Assembly (NCBI GenBank): GCA_048594885.1
Contig: JBMDXB010000051.1
Span: 1 to 64,000, forward strand
Length of the DNA: 64,000 nucleotides
From: JBMDXB01 sp048594885
GTDB lineage: Bacteria > Acidobacteriota > Vicinamibacteria > Vicinamibacterales > 2-12-FULL-66-21
Reading direction: 5' to 3'
In this document: one piece after another, positions 33,962 to 43,308 of the stretch
Layout of the letters: the number at the start of each line of letters is the position of its first letter
How positions within the stretch are numbered: the stretch's first letter is position 1
Program-made: the position numbers and the translations under genes
Notes under the pieces: model-generated
The model's input: the letters and a program-made list of their open reading frames with translations, nothing else
Database searches by the model: none
Told to the model about the DNA's origin: nothing

Positions 33962-35355
33962 GATGCGCCTCCGCGAATTGCCGCGAGAATGCGATCGCCC
34001 ACTGACCCAATCGACCCCGCGCCGAGCGTCACGACGAGATCGCCGGGACGCGAGAGCCCGGCAACGGCGCCGGGCAGATCGTCGAGCCGCTTCACCAGGT
34101 GCACCGGGCATCCCGCTGTGCCGCGCACCGAGTCGGTCAGCGCCTCGATCGTGACGCCGGGGATGGGCGTCTCACCGGCGGAGTAGATGTCCGTCAGCAC
34201 GACTTCGTCGGCCGCCGCCAGCGCGCCGCCGAATTCGCTCATCAATTGGCTCGTGCGGGTATAGCGATGCGGCTGGAAGACGACGACGACCCTCCGGTTG
34301 ATACCGGCGCGAGCCGCGGCAATCACTGCGGCGATCTCTGTCGGGTGATGGCCGTAGTCGTCCACGACCATCACGCCGTTCGCCTCACCGAGGAGCTGAA
34401 ATCGTCGATCGGCGCCGCGGAACTCTTCCAGCGCCGACGCGATCTGCGGAAACGGCACGCCGAGCTCGAGGCCGGCCGCGACCGCACCGAGCGCATTGAG
34501 CACGTTGTGACGTCCAGGGACGCGCAGCCGAAGCGTGCCGAGCTCCGTGACCCCGCTCGAGTCGCGCCGCATCGCCGTGCATGTCGAACCGAACGCCTCC
34601 AGCGCCATGCCGCGGCCATGAATGGTGGCGTCGTGATCGCCCTCGAATCCGTACGTGATGACGCGTCGCGTCATCGATGGCACCAGACCGCGAACGACGG
34701 GGTCGTCGACGCACGCCACCACGGCGCCGTGGAACGGCACCTTGTTGGCGAACTCGAGGAACGCCTGCTGCAGGTCTTCCCACGTGCCGTAGCTCTCCAT
34801 GTGCTCCCGGTCGATGTTGGTGATCACGGCCATGGTCGGCGACAGGCGCAGAAACGACCGGTCGCTCTCGTCCGCTTCCGCGACGACGTAGCGGCCCTTG
34901 CCGAGGCGCGCGTTGCTGCCGAACGCCGACAGCTTGCCGCCGATCACCGCCGTCGGGTCGAGACCCGCCCGCTCCAGCACCAGCGCGATCATCGACGTCG
35001 TCGTGGTCTTGCCGTGAGCGCCGGCGACGGCGATTCCGTAGCGCAGGCGCATCAGCTCGGCGAGCATCTCCGCGCGCGGGATCACGGGAATGTGCCGGCG
35101 CCGTGCCTCCTGCACTTCGGGGTTGTGCGGGCCAATTGCCGACGACACCACCACGACGTCCACCTCGCCTACCTGTGCCGCGTCGTGCCCGATGCCGACC
35201 CGGACACCGAGCGTCTCGAGCCGCTCCGTCACGTCGCTCCGCTTCGCATCCGATCCGCTGACGGAGAACCCCAGATTCGCCAGCAGCTCTGCGATCCCGC
35301 TCATGCCGATGCCGCCGATGCCCACGAAATGGACGCGCCGCGCGTTCCCGAGCAT
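33958..35355 (-). CDS. murC: UDP-N-acetylmuramate--L-alanine ligase
   Basis: Adds L-Ala to UDP-MurNAc, the first peptide step of peptidoglycan synthesis. About 465 aa. N-terminal VHFVGIGGIGMSGIAELL, ATP loop GAHGKTTTTSM, NIDREHMESYGTWEDL and DDYGHHPTEIAA. ATG 35355 shares one base with the murG stop; GTG 35358 is the alternative. Confidence 0.97.
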   Translation of the reverse strand: MLGNARRVHFVGIGGIGMSGIAELLANLGFSVSGSDAKRSDVTERLETLGVRVGIGHDAAQVGEVDVVVVSSAIGPHNPEVQEARRRHIPVIPRAEMLAELMRLRYGIAVAGAHGKTTTTSMIALVLERAGLDPTAVIGGKLSAFGSNARLGKGRYVVAEADESDRSFLRLSPTMAVITNIDREHMESYGTWEDLQQAFLEFANKVPFHGAVVACVDDPVVRGLVPSMTRRVITYGFEGDHDATIHGRGMALEAFGSTCTAMRRDSSGVTELGTLRLRVPGRHNVLNALGAVAAGLELGVPFPQIASALEEFRGADRRFQLLGEANGVMVVDDYGHHPTEIAAVIAAARAGINRRVVVVFQPHRYTRTSQLMSEFGGALAAADEVVLTDIYSAGETPIPGVTIEALTDSVRGTAGCPVHLVKRLDDLPGAVAGLSRPGDLVVTLGAGSIGSVGDRILAAIRGGAS

Positions 35356-36446
35356 CACCGTCCCGCCGTCAACTCCAGCGCCCGGAGCACGATCGCCTGC
35401 GCCGCGTCGAGCCTGGCGAGCCGGCGCGCGGCAGCGGACATCGCGCGCCGCCGGTCCGGATCGTTCGCCAGCGCAAGAATGCGCGAGGCGATCGAGTCGC
35501 CCGTCAGGTCCTCCTGCTCAATCACCTCGGCGGCGCCGACGGCGGCGAGCGCCTCGGCGTTCCGTCGCTGATGATCGTCGGCGGCCGTCGGCAGCGGGAT
35601 GAAGATCGCCGGCCTGCCGGCCGCTGTCAGCTCGGCGATCGTCGTCGCGCCCGCTCGGCAGACGACGAGGTCGGCTGTGGTCATTTCGCGATCCATGTGG
35701 AACAGGAACGGCTCGACGCGTGCTTCGAGCCCGGCGCGGCGGTAACCGTCGCGGACCAGTTCCAGATCGCGTTCTCCTGTCTGATGCGTGATTGCCACCC
35801 GGCCACGGCTGGCTGCCAGCTTCGGCGCTGCCTCCACCATGGCCACGTTGATCGCGTGCGCGCCCTGGGAGCCGCCAAAGATCAGAATCCTTGCTGGCCC
35901 TGCGGACGCCGCCGCCGGTACGTCATCGATCGCCAGAAATTCCGGCCGCACTGGGTTCCCTGTGACAAACGCCCTCCTTCCGAAGTAGTTGACCGTCGAT
36001 TCGAACGTGACCGCCGCCGCACTGACGAAGCCCGCCAGCCGCCTGTTGGTGAATCCGGGGACGGCGTTCTGTTCCAGCACCATCGTCGGAATGCCGCGAA
36101 GCGCTGCCACGAGCACCACCGGACCCGAGCTGTAGCCGCCGACCCCGATAACCAGATCGGGCGAGCGACGGGAGATGATCTGCCACGCATCGAGCAGGCC
36201 GAGCGGCACGAGCGCGAGCCCGCGCAGCAGCGCCGTTGGCGACGCGCGCTTGAGGCCGGCGCTGCGCAGCAGATCGAGCTCGAACCGTTCTCGCGGCAGC
36301 ACCCGGGCCTCGATGCCGCGGGCCGTGCCCGCGAACGTCACCTGCGCGTCCGGTACCTGACGCAGCAGCTCGCGCGCGACGGCGATGCCCGGATAGAGAT
36401 GTCCTCCGGTCCCGCCGCCCGCGATCACGACACGGAGCGCACTCAT
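35355..36446 (-). CDS. murG: UDP-GlcNAc:lipid I GlcNAc transferase MurG
   Basis: Makes lipid II from lipid I at the inner face of the membrane. 363 aa. The first glycine loop is VVIAGGGTGGHLYPG, the middle VGVGGYSSGPVVL, and the C-terminal domain has FGGSQGAHAIN and CRAGATTIAELTAAGRP. ATG 36446 overlaps the ftsW stop (ATGA). An upstream in-frame extension only shadows ftsW. Confidence 0.97.
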   Translation of the reverse strand: MSALRVVIAGGGTGGHLYPGIAVARELLRQVPDAQVTFAGTARGIEARVLPRERFELDLLRSAGLKRASPTALLRGLALVPLGLLDAWQIISRRSPDLVIGVGGYSSGPVVLVAALRGIPTMVLEQNAVPGFTNRRLAGFVSAAAVTFESTVNYFGRRAFVTGNPVRPEFLAIDDVPAAASAGPARILIFGGSQGAHAINVAMVEAAPKLAASRGRVAITHQTGERDLELVRDGYRRAGLEARVEPFLFHMDREMTTADLVVCRAGATTIAELTAAGRPAIFIPLPTAADDHQRRNAEALAAVGAAEVIEQEDLTGDSIASRILALANDPDRRRAMSAAARRLARLDAAQAIVLRALELTAGR

Positions 36447-37576
36447 GCATCCGGCACCGGGAGCGCGGTCGTGATGACGCGGGAGGACGACGCGTGCTGC
36501 GACACGTTGAGCAGCATGCCCATGCCGACGAGATTGATCAGCAGCGACGAGCCTCCGTAGCTGACGAACGGCAGCGGAATGCCTTTCGTCGGCAGCAGCC
36601 CGAGGACCACGCTGACGTTGAAGAAGGCCTGAAACGACACCATCGTGGTGAGCCCGATGGCGAGGAACGCGCCGAAGCGATCGGGTGCGCGCAGCCCGGT
36701 GCGAAGACCGCGCCACGTGATCACGCAGAAGCACACGAGCACGACGGTCGCACCGACCAGTCCGAGTTCCTCCGAGATGACCGCGTAGATGAAGTCGTTG
36801 TGCGGCTCCGGCAGGTAGAACAGCTTCTGGACGCCGCCCATCAGGCCGCGGCCCGTCAGCCCGCCCGTGCCGACGGCTGTCATCGACTGAACCATCTGGT
36901 AGCCGTCACCGAGCGGATCGGCCCATGGATCGAGAAATGCCATCACGCGGCGCCGCCGGTACTCGGACCCCATGAGCAGCACGTAGGCCGCGGGCAGCGA
37001 CAGGATGGCCCCGGCGAGCAGATACCGGTAGTTCAGGCCGGCCGCGAAGATCATCACGCCGGCAATCATCAGCACCGCCACCGCCGTCCCGAGATCCGGC
37101 TCCGCGAGAATCAGACCGACGATCAGCGAAAGCGCGACGCCGATCGGCAGCAGCGCATGCGACGGCTCGTCGATGCGATCCATCCGCCGTTCGAGCAGCG
37201 CCGCGATGAAGATGATCACGACGATCTTCGCGAGCTCGGACGGCTGAATGCCGAGCGGCCCGATCGCGAGCCAGCGCGTGGCGCCGTTGCGCGGCGGACT
37301 GAAGAGCACGGCGACGAGCGCCAGCGTCACGACGATGAAACCTGCCCAGATGACGGCAGGCTGACGGTAGTTGCGGTAGTCGAACCGCATCACCACCGGC
37401 ATGACGCACAGGCCGAGGAGCGCCCACATGCCCTGCTTCATCAGATAGAGGTACGGATCGTTGTAGACCTCCATCGCGACGAAGGACGAGGCGCTGTACA
37501 CCATCACCACGCTCGTCGACAGGAGCAGCAGCGTGGCGGTGAAGAGCACCTTGTCGGATTTGAGCTTTCGCGCCAT
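36443..37576 (-). CDS. ftsW: Lipid II polymerase FtsW (SEDS family)
   Basis: Septal peptidoglycan glycosyltransferase, 377 aa with about ten membrane segments. SEDS landmarks are NGATRWLAIGPLGIQPSELAK, GYQMVQSMTAVGTGG and the C-terminal LPFVSYGGSSLL. It is the first gene after the 309-base repeat-filled gap in the cluster. The ATG at 37576 has GGGGAG only one base upstream, so its translation signal is unusual. Confidence 0.96.
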   Translation of the reverse strand: MARKLKSDKVLFTATLLLLSTSVVMVYSASSFVAMEVYNDPYLYLMKQGMWALLGLCVMPVVMRFDYRNYRQPAVIWAGFIVVTLALVAVLFSPPRNGATRWLAIGPLGIQPSELAKIVVIIFIAALLERRMDRIDEPSHALLPIGVALSLIVGLILAEPDLGTAVAVLMIAGVMIFAAGLNYRYLLAGAILSLPAAYVLLMGSEYRRRRVMAFLDPWADPLGDGYQMVQSMTAVGTGGLTGRGLMGGVQKLFYLPEPHNDFIYAVISEELGLVGATVVLVCFCVITWRGLRTGLRAPDRFGAFLAIGLTTMVSFQAFFNVSVVLGLLPTKGIPLPFVSYGGSSLLINLVGMGMLLNVSQHASSSRVITTALPVPDA

Positions 37577-37587
37577 ACTCCCCGATT

Positions 37588-37620
37588 CCCGCCTCCGCTC
37601 GCGTCGCGAGCTACGGCGGG
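37588..37620 (-). repeat. GC-rich hairpin in the ftsW leader
   Basis: Outer CCCGCC/GGCGGG and inner GCTCGCG/CGCGAGC (one-base loop) form a nested hairpin. On the minus strand GTAG precedes the inner stem, reminiscent of the GTAG-headed REP units elsewhere in the window. It ends 11 bases before the ftsW ATG. Confidence 0.6.
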
Positions 37621-37670
37621 CAAGCCGCTAAAGGTCCGATACGCCTGAGCCGAAACTAGCTCGTGAGCAC

Positions 37671-37781
37671 TCAGCAGTCATCAGCCGGCCGGGGGGCCGA
37701 GACACCACCCTCGCAGACCGGGGCAGCCTGCGTTCCCAGCGGATGGTTCCTTACCGCTCCGCCCGGTCTGATGACTGCTGA
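37671..37781. repeat. Inverted repeat TCAGCAGTCATCAG in the murD-ftsW gap
   Basis: Perfect 14-bp arms 37671-37684 and 37768-37781, flanked by further imperfect pairing (GAGC on each side), enclose a second pair CAGACCGGG (37714-37722) and CCCGGTCTG (37762-37770). Confidence 0.65.
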
Positions 37782-37796
37782 ACGCTCATCGCTCGA

Positions 37797-37834
37797 ATGG
37801 CGGGGACCCCTGCACCCCGCCAAGCTCACTCCGC
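37797..37834. repeat. 38-nt hairpin repeat, copy 1
   Basis: Matches copy 2 at 46688-46725 in 36 of 38 bases. The hairpin is GGCGGGG (37799-37805) with CCCCGCC (37815-37821) around a 9-nt loop, then AAGCTCACTCCGC. Confidence 0.8.
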
Positions 37835-37885
37835 TACGTTCGCGCTTCGCCGCTCACTCCGCTGCGTTCGCGAACGAGCCGCCGC

Positions 37886-39265
37886 TCAATGCTCGCGGCC
37901 CACACTCCACTCGTCGCGCAGCCGCGCGACCTCCTGCTTGAAAATCCGTCCGCGCTCCGCGTAATCGCGGAACATGTCGAAGCTCGCGCACGCCGGCGCG
38001 AGCACCACGGCACTGCCGGGCGCCGCCGCGGCAAACGCCGTGCGTACCGCGGCCGACATGTCGTCCGCCTCGCGGACCGCAATGCGATCGCCGAACGCGT
38101 CGCGGATGAGCGCGCGTGATTCGCCGATCGCGATCACCGTCGCCTCGCGCTCGGCCAGCGGTTCGAGCAGATCGCGGAAGTCGCCTCCCTTGAACCGCCC
38201 GCCCATGATCACGGCGAGCCCGCGGCCAAAACTCTCGATCGCCCGTCGGGCAGCCTCGATGTTCGTCGCCTTGGAATCGTTGACGAATCGCACGCCGCCC
38301 ACTTCTGCGACCGGCTCCAGCGCGTGCTCGAGGCCGGTGAAGCCCTCCACGGCACGCGTCATGTCTTGCGGCTGAACGCCGACGATCGATGCCACAGCCG
38401 CCGCGGCGAGCACGTCGGCCACGAGGTGTCGGCCGATCAGCTTGATCGAGCGCAACGGCACGAGCGTGCGGTCGCCGTCGCCGTCGCGCCGGACGATGAC
38501 GTCCGACGCGATGCACACACCGTCGGCGAGATCGCTCATCGAGAACCACAGCCGCTGCGCCCGTGCTCCGGCCGCCAGCCGCTTCACGTCGGGGTCGTCG
38601 ACATTCAGAACGGCCCAATCGTCCTGCGACTGATTTGCGAAGATGCGCGCCTTCGCCTGCGCGTACTCGTCGACGCTCGCGTGGCGATCGAGGTGATCGG
38701 GCGAGAAATTCAGCAGCACCGCGATCCACGGCCGGAACGTTTCCGTCACTTCGAGCTGGAAGCTGCTCGTCTCGACGACGTGAATGGTCGCGTCGGTGGA
38801 TTCATCCACCTGTGCGCTCAGCGCGTTGCCGATATTGCCGCCGACGAGCACATGATGGCCGCCCGCCGTGAGCATCCGCCCGGTCAACGTCGTCGTCGTC
38901 GACTTGCCCTTGGTCCCGGTGATCGCGACGATGCGGCCGCGCAGCCACCTCGAAGCGAGCTCCAGCTCGCCCATGATCGGCACCCCTGCGCGTCTGGCGG
39001 CGGCAATGGCCGGCTGCTCGGGCGGCACGCCGGGACTGAGGACGATGAGATCGGCGGCGGTCAACGTGGCTTCCCGGTGGCCGCCGAGCTCCAGCTCCAC
39101 GCCTGCCGCCCGCAGCCGTTCCCCGGTGTCGATCTGCGGCTTGACGTCGGTCAGCGTGACGGCCGCACCGCGCCGCACCAGCAGCTCCGCGGCGGCAACG
39201 CCGCTGCGCGCCGCGCCGACCACGGCGACCTTCTTGCGGCGCACGGAGAAGGATTCGGCGGTCAT
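37886..39265 (-). CDS. murD: UDP-N-acetylmuramoyl-L-alanine--D-glutamate ligase
   Basis: Adds D-Glu to UDP-MurNAc-L-Ala. 459 aa. VAVVGAARSGVAAAELL at the N-terminus, ATP loop GTKGKSTTTT, NFSPDHLDRH and the C-terminal VNDSKATN are present. ATG 39265 overlaps the mraY stop (ATGA); the longer open frame upstream is a shadow of mraY. The 3' end borders the repeat-filled gap before ftsW. Confidence 0.97.
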   Translation of the reverse strand: MTAESFSVRRKKVAVVGAARSGVAAAELLVRRGAAVTLTDVKPQIDTGERLRAAGVELELGGHREATLTAADLIVLSPGVPPEQPAIAAARRAGVPIMGELELASRWLRGRIVAITGTKGKSTTTTLTGRMLTAGGHHVLVGGNIGNALSAQVDESTDATIHVVETSSFQLEVTETFRPWIAVLLNFSPDHLDRHASVDEYAQAKARIFANQSQDDWAVLNVDDPDVKRLAAGARAQRLWFSMSDLADGVCIASDVIVRRDGDGDRTLVPLRSIKLIGRHLVADVLAAAAVASIVGVQPQDMTRAVEGFTGLEHALEPVAEVGGVRFVNDSKATNIEAARRAIESFGRGLAVIMGGRFKGGDFRDLLEPLAEREATVIAIGESRALIRDAFGDRIAVREADDMSAAVRTAFAAAAPGSAVVLAPACASFDMFRDYAERGRIFKQEVARLRDEWSVGREH

Positions 39266-40365
39266 CGCAGCTTGAGCGTCGTCAGGCTGAACAGCGCGAA
39301 GATGATCGCCACGATGAGAAATCGTGTGATGACCTTCGGCTCGCTCCAGCCGATAAGTTCGAAATGGTGGTGCAGGGGCGCCATCCGGAAGATGCGCTGG
39401 CCGGTCAGCTTGAACGACGCAACCTGGAAGATGACGGACAGTGCCTCGAGCACGAATACGCCGCCGACCAGCGGCAGCAGCAGTTCCTGTTTGATCAGGA
39501 TGGCGACGGTGCCGAGCGCGCCGCCGAGCGCCAGCGAGCCGACGTCGCCCATGAAGATCTCCGCGGGATGGCAGTTGTACCAGAGGAACGACAGGCTCGC
39601 GCCCACCAGCGCTCCGCAGAAGATCGTCAGCTCCGACGCGGCGTAATTCAGCTTGAACAGTTGCAGGTAGGCGGAGAACTCGGCGTGCGTCGACACGTAC
39701 GCCAATGCCGTGAACGCGGTGGCGGCGACGGCGAACACGCTGATGGCCAGCCCATCGAGGCCGTCCGTCAGATTGACCGCGTGCGTCGATCCCACGAGCA
39801 CGAGCGCGGCAAACGCGGCGTAGAACACGCCCAGCTCGGGAATCCACCGCTTGAAGAACGGAACGATCAGTCGCGTGTGGTAGAGCGGCGGCTCGACGCT
39901 CGCCAGGATCAGGATGGCCACGCCGACCGCAAGCGCCGCGACGATGGTCCATCCCATCTTGTAGCGAGGCCGCAGCCCATGGTGTGAGCGCCTGACAATC
40001 TTCAGGTAATCGTCGGCGAAGCCGATCGCGCCGAACGCCGTCGTCGAGGCGACGGCGATCCAGATGTACGGGTTGGTGAGATCGGCCCAAAGCAGCGTGG
40101 GAATCAGGATCGCCGCGAGGATCAACAACCCGCCCATCGTCGGCGTGCCGGCCTTCGGCCGGTGCGTGGCCGGACCTTCCTGGCGGATCACCTGCCCGAT
40201 CTGGAATTCGCGCAGCTTACGGATGACGAACGGTCCGAGCAGCAGGCCGATGACGAACGCCGTGAGACTCGCCGCCGCCGTTCTGAACGTGATGTAGTGC
40301 GCCACGTTCAAGATGCCGAGCCGCGTCATCGGGTAGGCCAGCTCGTAGAAGAGGTGGTAGAGCAT
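39262..40365 (-). CDS. mraY: Phospho-MurNAc-pentapeptide translocase MraY
   Basis: Forms lipid I from UDP-MurNAc-pentapeptide and undecaprenyl phosphate. 367 aa with about ten membrane segments. HRPKAGTPTMGGLLIL, the catalytic-region VNLTDGLDGLA and the late MAPLHHHFEL motif are all intact. One-base overlap with murF and four-base overlap with murD. Confidence 0.97.
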   Translation of the reverse strand: MLYHLFYELAYPMTRLGILNVAHYITFRTAAASLTAFVIGLLLGPFVIRKLREFQIGQVIRQEGPATHRPKAGTPTMGGLLILAAILIPTLLWADLTNPYIWIAVASTTAFGAIGFADDYLKIVRRSHHGLRPRYKMGWTIVAALAVGVAILILASVEPPLYHTRLIVPFFKRWIPELGVFYAAFAALVLVGSTHAVNLTDGLDGLAISVFAVAATAFTALAYVSTHAEFSAYLQLFKLNYAASELTIFCGALVGASLSFLWYNCHPAEIFMGDVGSLALGGALGTVAILIKQELLLPLVGGVFVLEALSVIFQVASFKLTGQRIFRMAPLHHHFELIGWSEPKVITRFLIVAIIFALFSLTTLKLR

Positions 40366-41762
40366 CAGGCGAACTCCGCCTTCAGGCGTTCGACCACCAC
40401 ATCGGTGCCGATTCCCCGTGAGCCCTTGACGAGCAGAAGGTCGCCCGGTTGAACGAGCGCGGCTGCGGCGTCAGCGGCTTCCTGCTTCGTCGCCACGTGC
40501 TGCACCGATCGCGTCTCCATGCCTGCGGCAACCGCCGCATCCGCCATGGCGGACGCCGGCTCGCCGCCGACGGTGATCAGCACGTCGAGGCCGGCATTCG
40601 CCGCCGCACGGCCGCATTCCTCATGCAGCCTCACCGCCTGGGAGCCGAGCTCGAGCATCTCGCCGAGCACCGCCAGTTTCCGAATGCTGCCGGTCGCCGC
40701 CCCAATCGTCTGCAGCGCGCGCTTCAACGCTGCCGGACTCGAGTTGTACGAGTCGTCGATGACGCGGATGCCGCGGGCGAGCTGGACCAGCTCGCCGCGA
40801 TGGCGTGCAGGGCGAAGCGTCGCCGCACGGCGGGCGATTTCAGTCATCGGAATGCCGAACTGGATCGCTACCGCAGTGGCCGCCAGGATGTTCGCGAGGT
40901 TGCCGAAGCCGAGCAGCGGCGTTGCCACGTGCGCGTTGCCCGACGGCGTCCGAACGTCGGCCGTGCTGCCCTCGAGGCCGCGCAGCTCCACGTTGGTGGC
41001 CCTGACGGTCGCGTCGGTCTCGAGGCCGAACGTGACGACGCGTCCGGCGAACGCGGCCGCGCGCGACATCACGCGTGCGTCGTTGGCGTTGGCGACGAGC
41101 ACATCGTCGGGCCGCGCCTGTTCGAGAATCTCCGCCTTGGCATCGGCGATCGCGTCGGCCGACTCGAAGAACCCCAGGTGCGCATCGCCGACGTTCGTCC
41201 ACACACGGATATCCGGCTGGGCGATGCCGACGAGCGTTCGAATCTCACCTGGATGATTCATGCCGAGCTCGACCACCGCGATGTCAGGCCGCGTCCGGAG
41301 TTCGAGGAGCGACAGCGGCAGACCGATGTGGTTGTTGAGATTCCCCTTGTTCCTGAACACGCGGTACCGCGACGACAGAAACTCCGCCGCGACTTCCTTC
41401 GTCGTCGTCTTTCCCGCGCTGCCAGTAACCGCGACGACCTTTGCTCCCGCCCGCCGACGCACATCGCGGGCCAGATCCTGCAGCGCTCGCGTCGTGTCGC
41501 CAACGCGGATGAGAACGGCGTCGGCGCCTTCGAGCGGCACGTCCGTGTCGACCATCACGCCCGAGGCCCCTTTGGCCAGCGCATCGGCGACGAACGCGTG
41601 ACCGTCGAACCGCTCGCCACGAATGGCGAGAAAGAAGTCGCCCGCCGCGAGCGTTCGCGAGTCGATCGAAATCGACCCGACGTCACGGCCGGCAGCTCCA
41701 GCCACCACGGTTCCGCCGGTTGCGCGAGCCACGTCGCCGGCGGTGAGCGGGAACGGCTCCAC
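40365..41762 (-). CDS. murF: UDP-MurNAc-tripeptide--D-Ala-D-Ala ligase
   Basis: Completes the pentapeptide precursor. 465 aa. ISIDSRTLAAGDFFLAIRGE, ATP loop GSAGKTTTKE, LGMNHPGEIR and DDSYNSSPAAL are typical MurF. The start is GTG 41762, 4 bases after the murE stop; the longer frame upstream shadows murE. Because no ddl is in this cluster, D-Ala-D-Ala must come from a ligase encoded elsewhere. Confidence 0.96.
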   Translation of the reverse strand: MEPFPLTAGDVARATGGTVVAGAAGRDVGSISIDSRTLAAGDFFLAIRGERFDGHAFVADALAKGASGVMVDTDVPLEGADAVLIRVGDTTRALQDLARDVRRRAGAKVVAVTGSAGKTTTKEVAAEFLSSRYRVFRNKGNLNNHIGLPLSLLELRTRPDIAVVELGMNHPGEIRTLVGIAQPDIRVWTNVGDAHLGFFESADAIADAKAEILEQARPDDVLVANANDARVMSRAAAFAGRVVTFGLETDATVRATNVELRGLEGSTADVRTPSGNAHVATPLLGFGNLANILAATAVAIQFGIPMTEIARRAATLRPARHRGELVQLARGIRVIDDSYNSSPAALKRALQTIGAATGSIRKLAVLGEMLELGSQAVRLHEECGRAAANAGLDVLITVGGEPASAMADAAVAAGMETRSVQHVATKQEAADAAAALVQPGDLLLVKGSRGIGTDVVVERLKAEFA

Positions 41763-41766
41763 TCTC

Positions 41767-43308
41767 CTACGACACCTTCGACGCCGAGCGCCGGCGCGCC
41801 AGCGCCGCGCGCGCCACCTCGACGTCGTCGAACGGCAGCTTCTTGCCGCCGATCTCCTGATACTTCTCGTGTCCCTTGCCGGCGACCAGCACGAGGTCTC
41901 CTGGTCTCGCATCGCGCACGGCGCGCTCGATCGCCTCGCGTCGATCGACGATCGCGAGATGCGGGGTCGAGCGCGGCGCCTGCCCGCGCGGCGGCGTCCG
42001 GTCGGCCGGCACGACGATGCCGCGCTTGATCTCTTCGATGATCTGGGCCGGGTCCTCGGATCGCGGGTTGTCCGACGTCACGACGACGAGATCGCTCAGC
42101 CGGGCCGCGACGGCCCCCATCAGCGGCCGCTTGGTGCGATCGCGATCGCCACCGCATCCGAAGACGGTGATCAGGCGTCCCGCCGCGAGCGGGCGCGCCG
42201 TCTCCAGCAGGTTCTTCAACGCATCGTCGGTATGTGCGTAGTCAACGACGACGCGCACGTCGTCTGATGCATGCGACACGACCTGGAAGCGTCCGGGAAC
42301 GCTCTCGAGGCGTGTCACGCCGCGCTCGATCGCGCCGGCTGGCAGGTCGAGCGCGACGGCAACGGCGACCGACGCGAGAATGTTGTAGGCGTTCGGCCGG
42401 CCGACGAGCGACGAGCGAATCTGAAGCGTGCCTCGCGGCGTTCGCACCTCGAACGCAAGTCCTTCGAGCGAGAACGCGAGCGGTCCCGGACGAACGTCGG
42501 CTTCCGCATCGATCGCGTACGTCAGGGTGCGCCGGCCCCCGAGGCGGACGAAATCCGCACCACGTGGGTCGTCGAGGTTCGTCACGCCAACAGCCGACTC
42601 CGGCAGCAGCTCGAACAGCCGCCGCTTGGCCGCGAAGTACTCGCCCATGTCGCGGTGGAAGTCGAGGTGATCCCGTGTCAGGTTCGTGAAGACCGCGGCG
42701 GCGAAGCGCAGGTAATCGGCACGCCGAAGCGCGAGCGCGTGCGACGAGATCTCCATCACGCAGGCGCCGCACTTCTGCTGGACCATCTCGCGAACCATAC
42801 GGTGCAGATCCGGCGCCTCAGGTGTCGTTCGTGCCGCGTCCACTTCCTTCCCGCCGATGCGGTAACCGACGGTGCCGACGCGACCGCAGCGAATCCCCGC
42901 CTCCTCGAAGATCGAGGCAACGAGGTACGACGTCGTCGTCTTGCCGTTTGTGCCTGTGATGCCGACCAGCGTGAGCTCTTCACTGGGATCGCGGTAGAAG
43001 GCGGCTGCCAGCGCCGCCAACGCAAGTCGCCCATCGCTCACCTGCAGCCAGGGAGCGGAGACACCTTCCGGCCGGCCCACTTCCGAGACAACCGCAATGG
43101 CGCCGCGGCCGACCGCGTCCTGCGCGAACCGGATGCCGTCGGTGGTCAATCCGCGCAGCGCAACGAACAGCGAACCCGGTGACGCCTGACGCGAGTCGTA
43201 CGTCACCGCCGTCACGGGAGTCGCGGCGGCCGCACCTGCCTCCTGCAGCGAGGCAGCCGTGAACGGCGGACGATCCGCAACGGCTCGCAGCAGTTCGCCG
43301 AGCGTCAT
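41767..43308 (-). CDS. murE: UDP-MurNAc-L-Ala-D-Glu--meso-diaminopimelate ligase
   Basis: Adds the third residue of the stem peptide. 513 aa. ATP loop GTNGKTTT (119-126), carbamylated-lysine region, and DNPR at 413-416, the motif that selects meso-diaminopimelate over lysine; this predicts mDAP-type peptidoglycan. ATG 43308 overlaps the ftsI stop (ATGA). Confidence 0.97.
   Translation of the reverse strand: MTLGELLRAVADRPPFTAASLQEAGAAAATPVTAVTYDSRQASPGSLFVALRGLTTDGIRFAQDAVGRGAIAVVSEVGRPEGVSAPWLQVSDGRLALAALAAAFYRDPSEELTLVGITGTNGKTTTSYLVASIFEEAGIRCGRVGTVGYRIGGKEVDAARTTPEAPDLHRMVREMVQQKCGACVMEISSHALALRRADYLRFAAAVFTNLTRDHLDFHRDMGEYFAAKRRLFELLPESAVGVTNLDDPRGADFVRLGGRRTLTYAIDAEADVRPGPLAFSLEGLAFEVRTPRGTLQIRSSLVGRPNAYNILASVAVAVALDLPAGAIERGVTRLESVPGRFQVVSHASDDVRVVVDYAHTDDALKNLLETARPLAAGRLITVFGCGGDRDRTKRPLMGAVAARLSDLVVVTSDNPRSEDPAQIIEEIKRGIVVPADRTPPRGQAPRSTPHLAIVDRREAIERAVRDARPGDLVLVAGKGHEKYQEIGGKKLPFDDVEVARAALARRRSASKVS

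Larger units (their letters stand above)
37577..37885. other. 309-base murD-ftsW gap filled with palindromes
   Basis: No coding frame with family similarity is seen. The gap holds a GC hairpin (37588-37620), a 14-bp inverted repeat (37671-37684 with 37768-37781) that also encloses CAGACCGGG/CCCGGTCTG arms, a 38-nt hairpin repeat (37797-37834) and a tail of CGCTxCGTTCGC-like units. It is the only long break in an otherwise overlapping cluster and could hold a terminator or a secondary promoter for ftsW onward; no clear promoter hexamers are visible. Confidence 0.7.

Noticed and set aside
39266..40090. 275-residue N-terminal extension of MurD
   Set aside because: The extension is a frame shadow of mraY; MurD homology begins exactly at ATG 39265, which overlaps the mraY stop.
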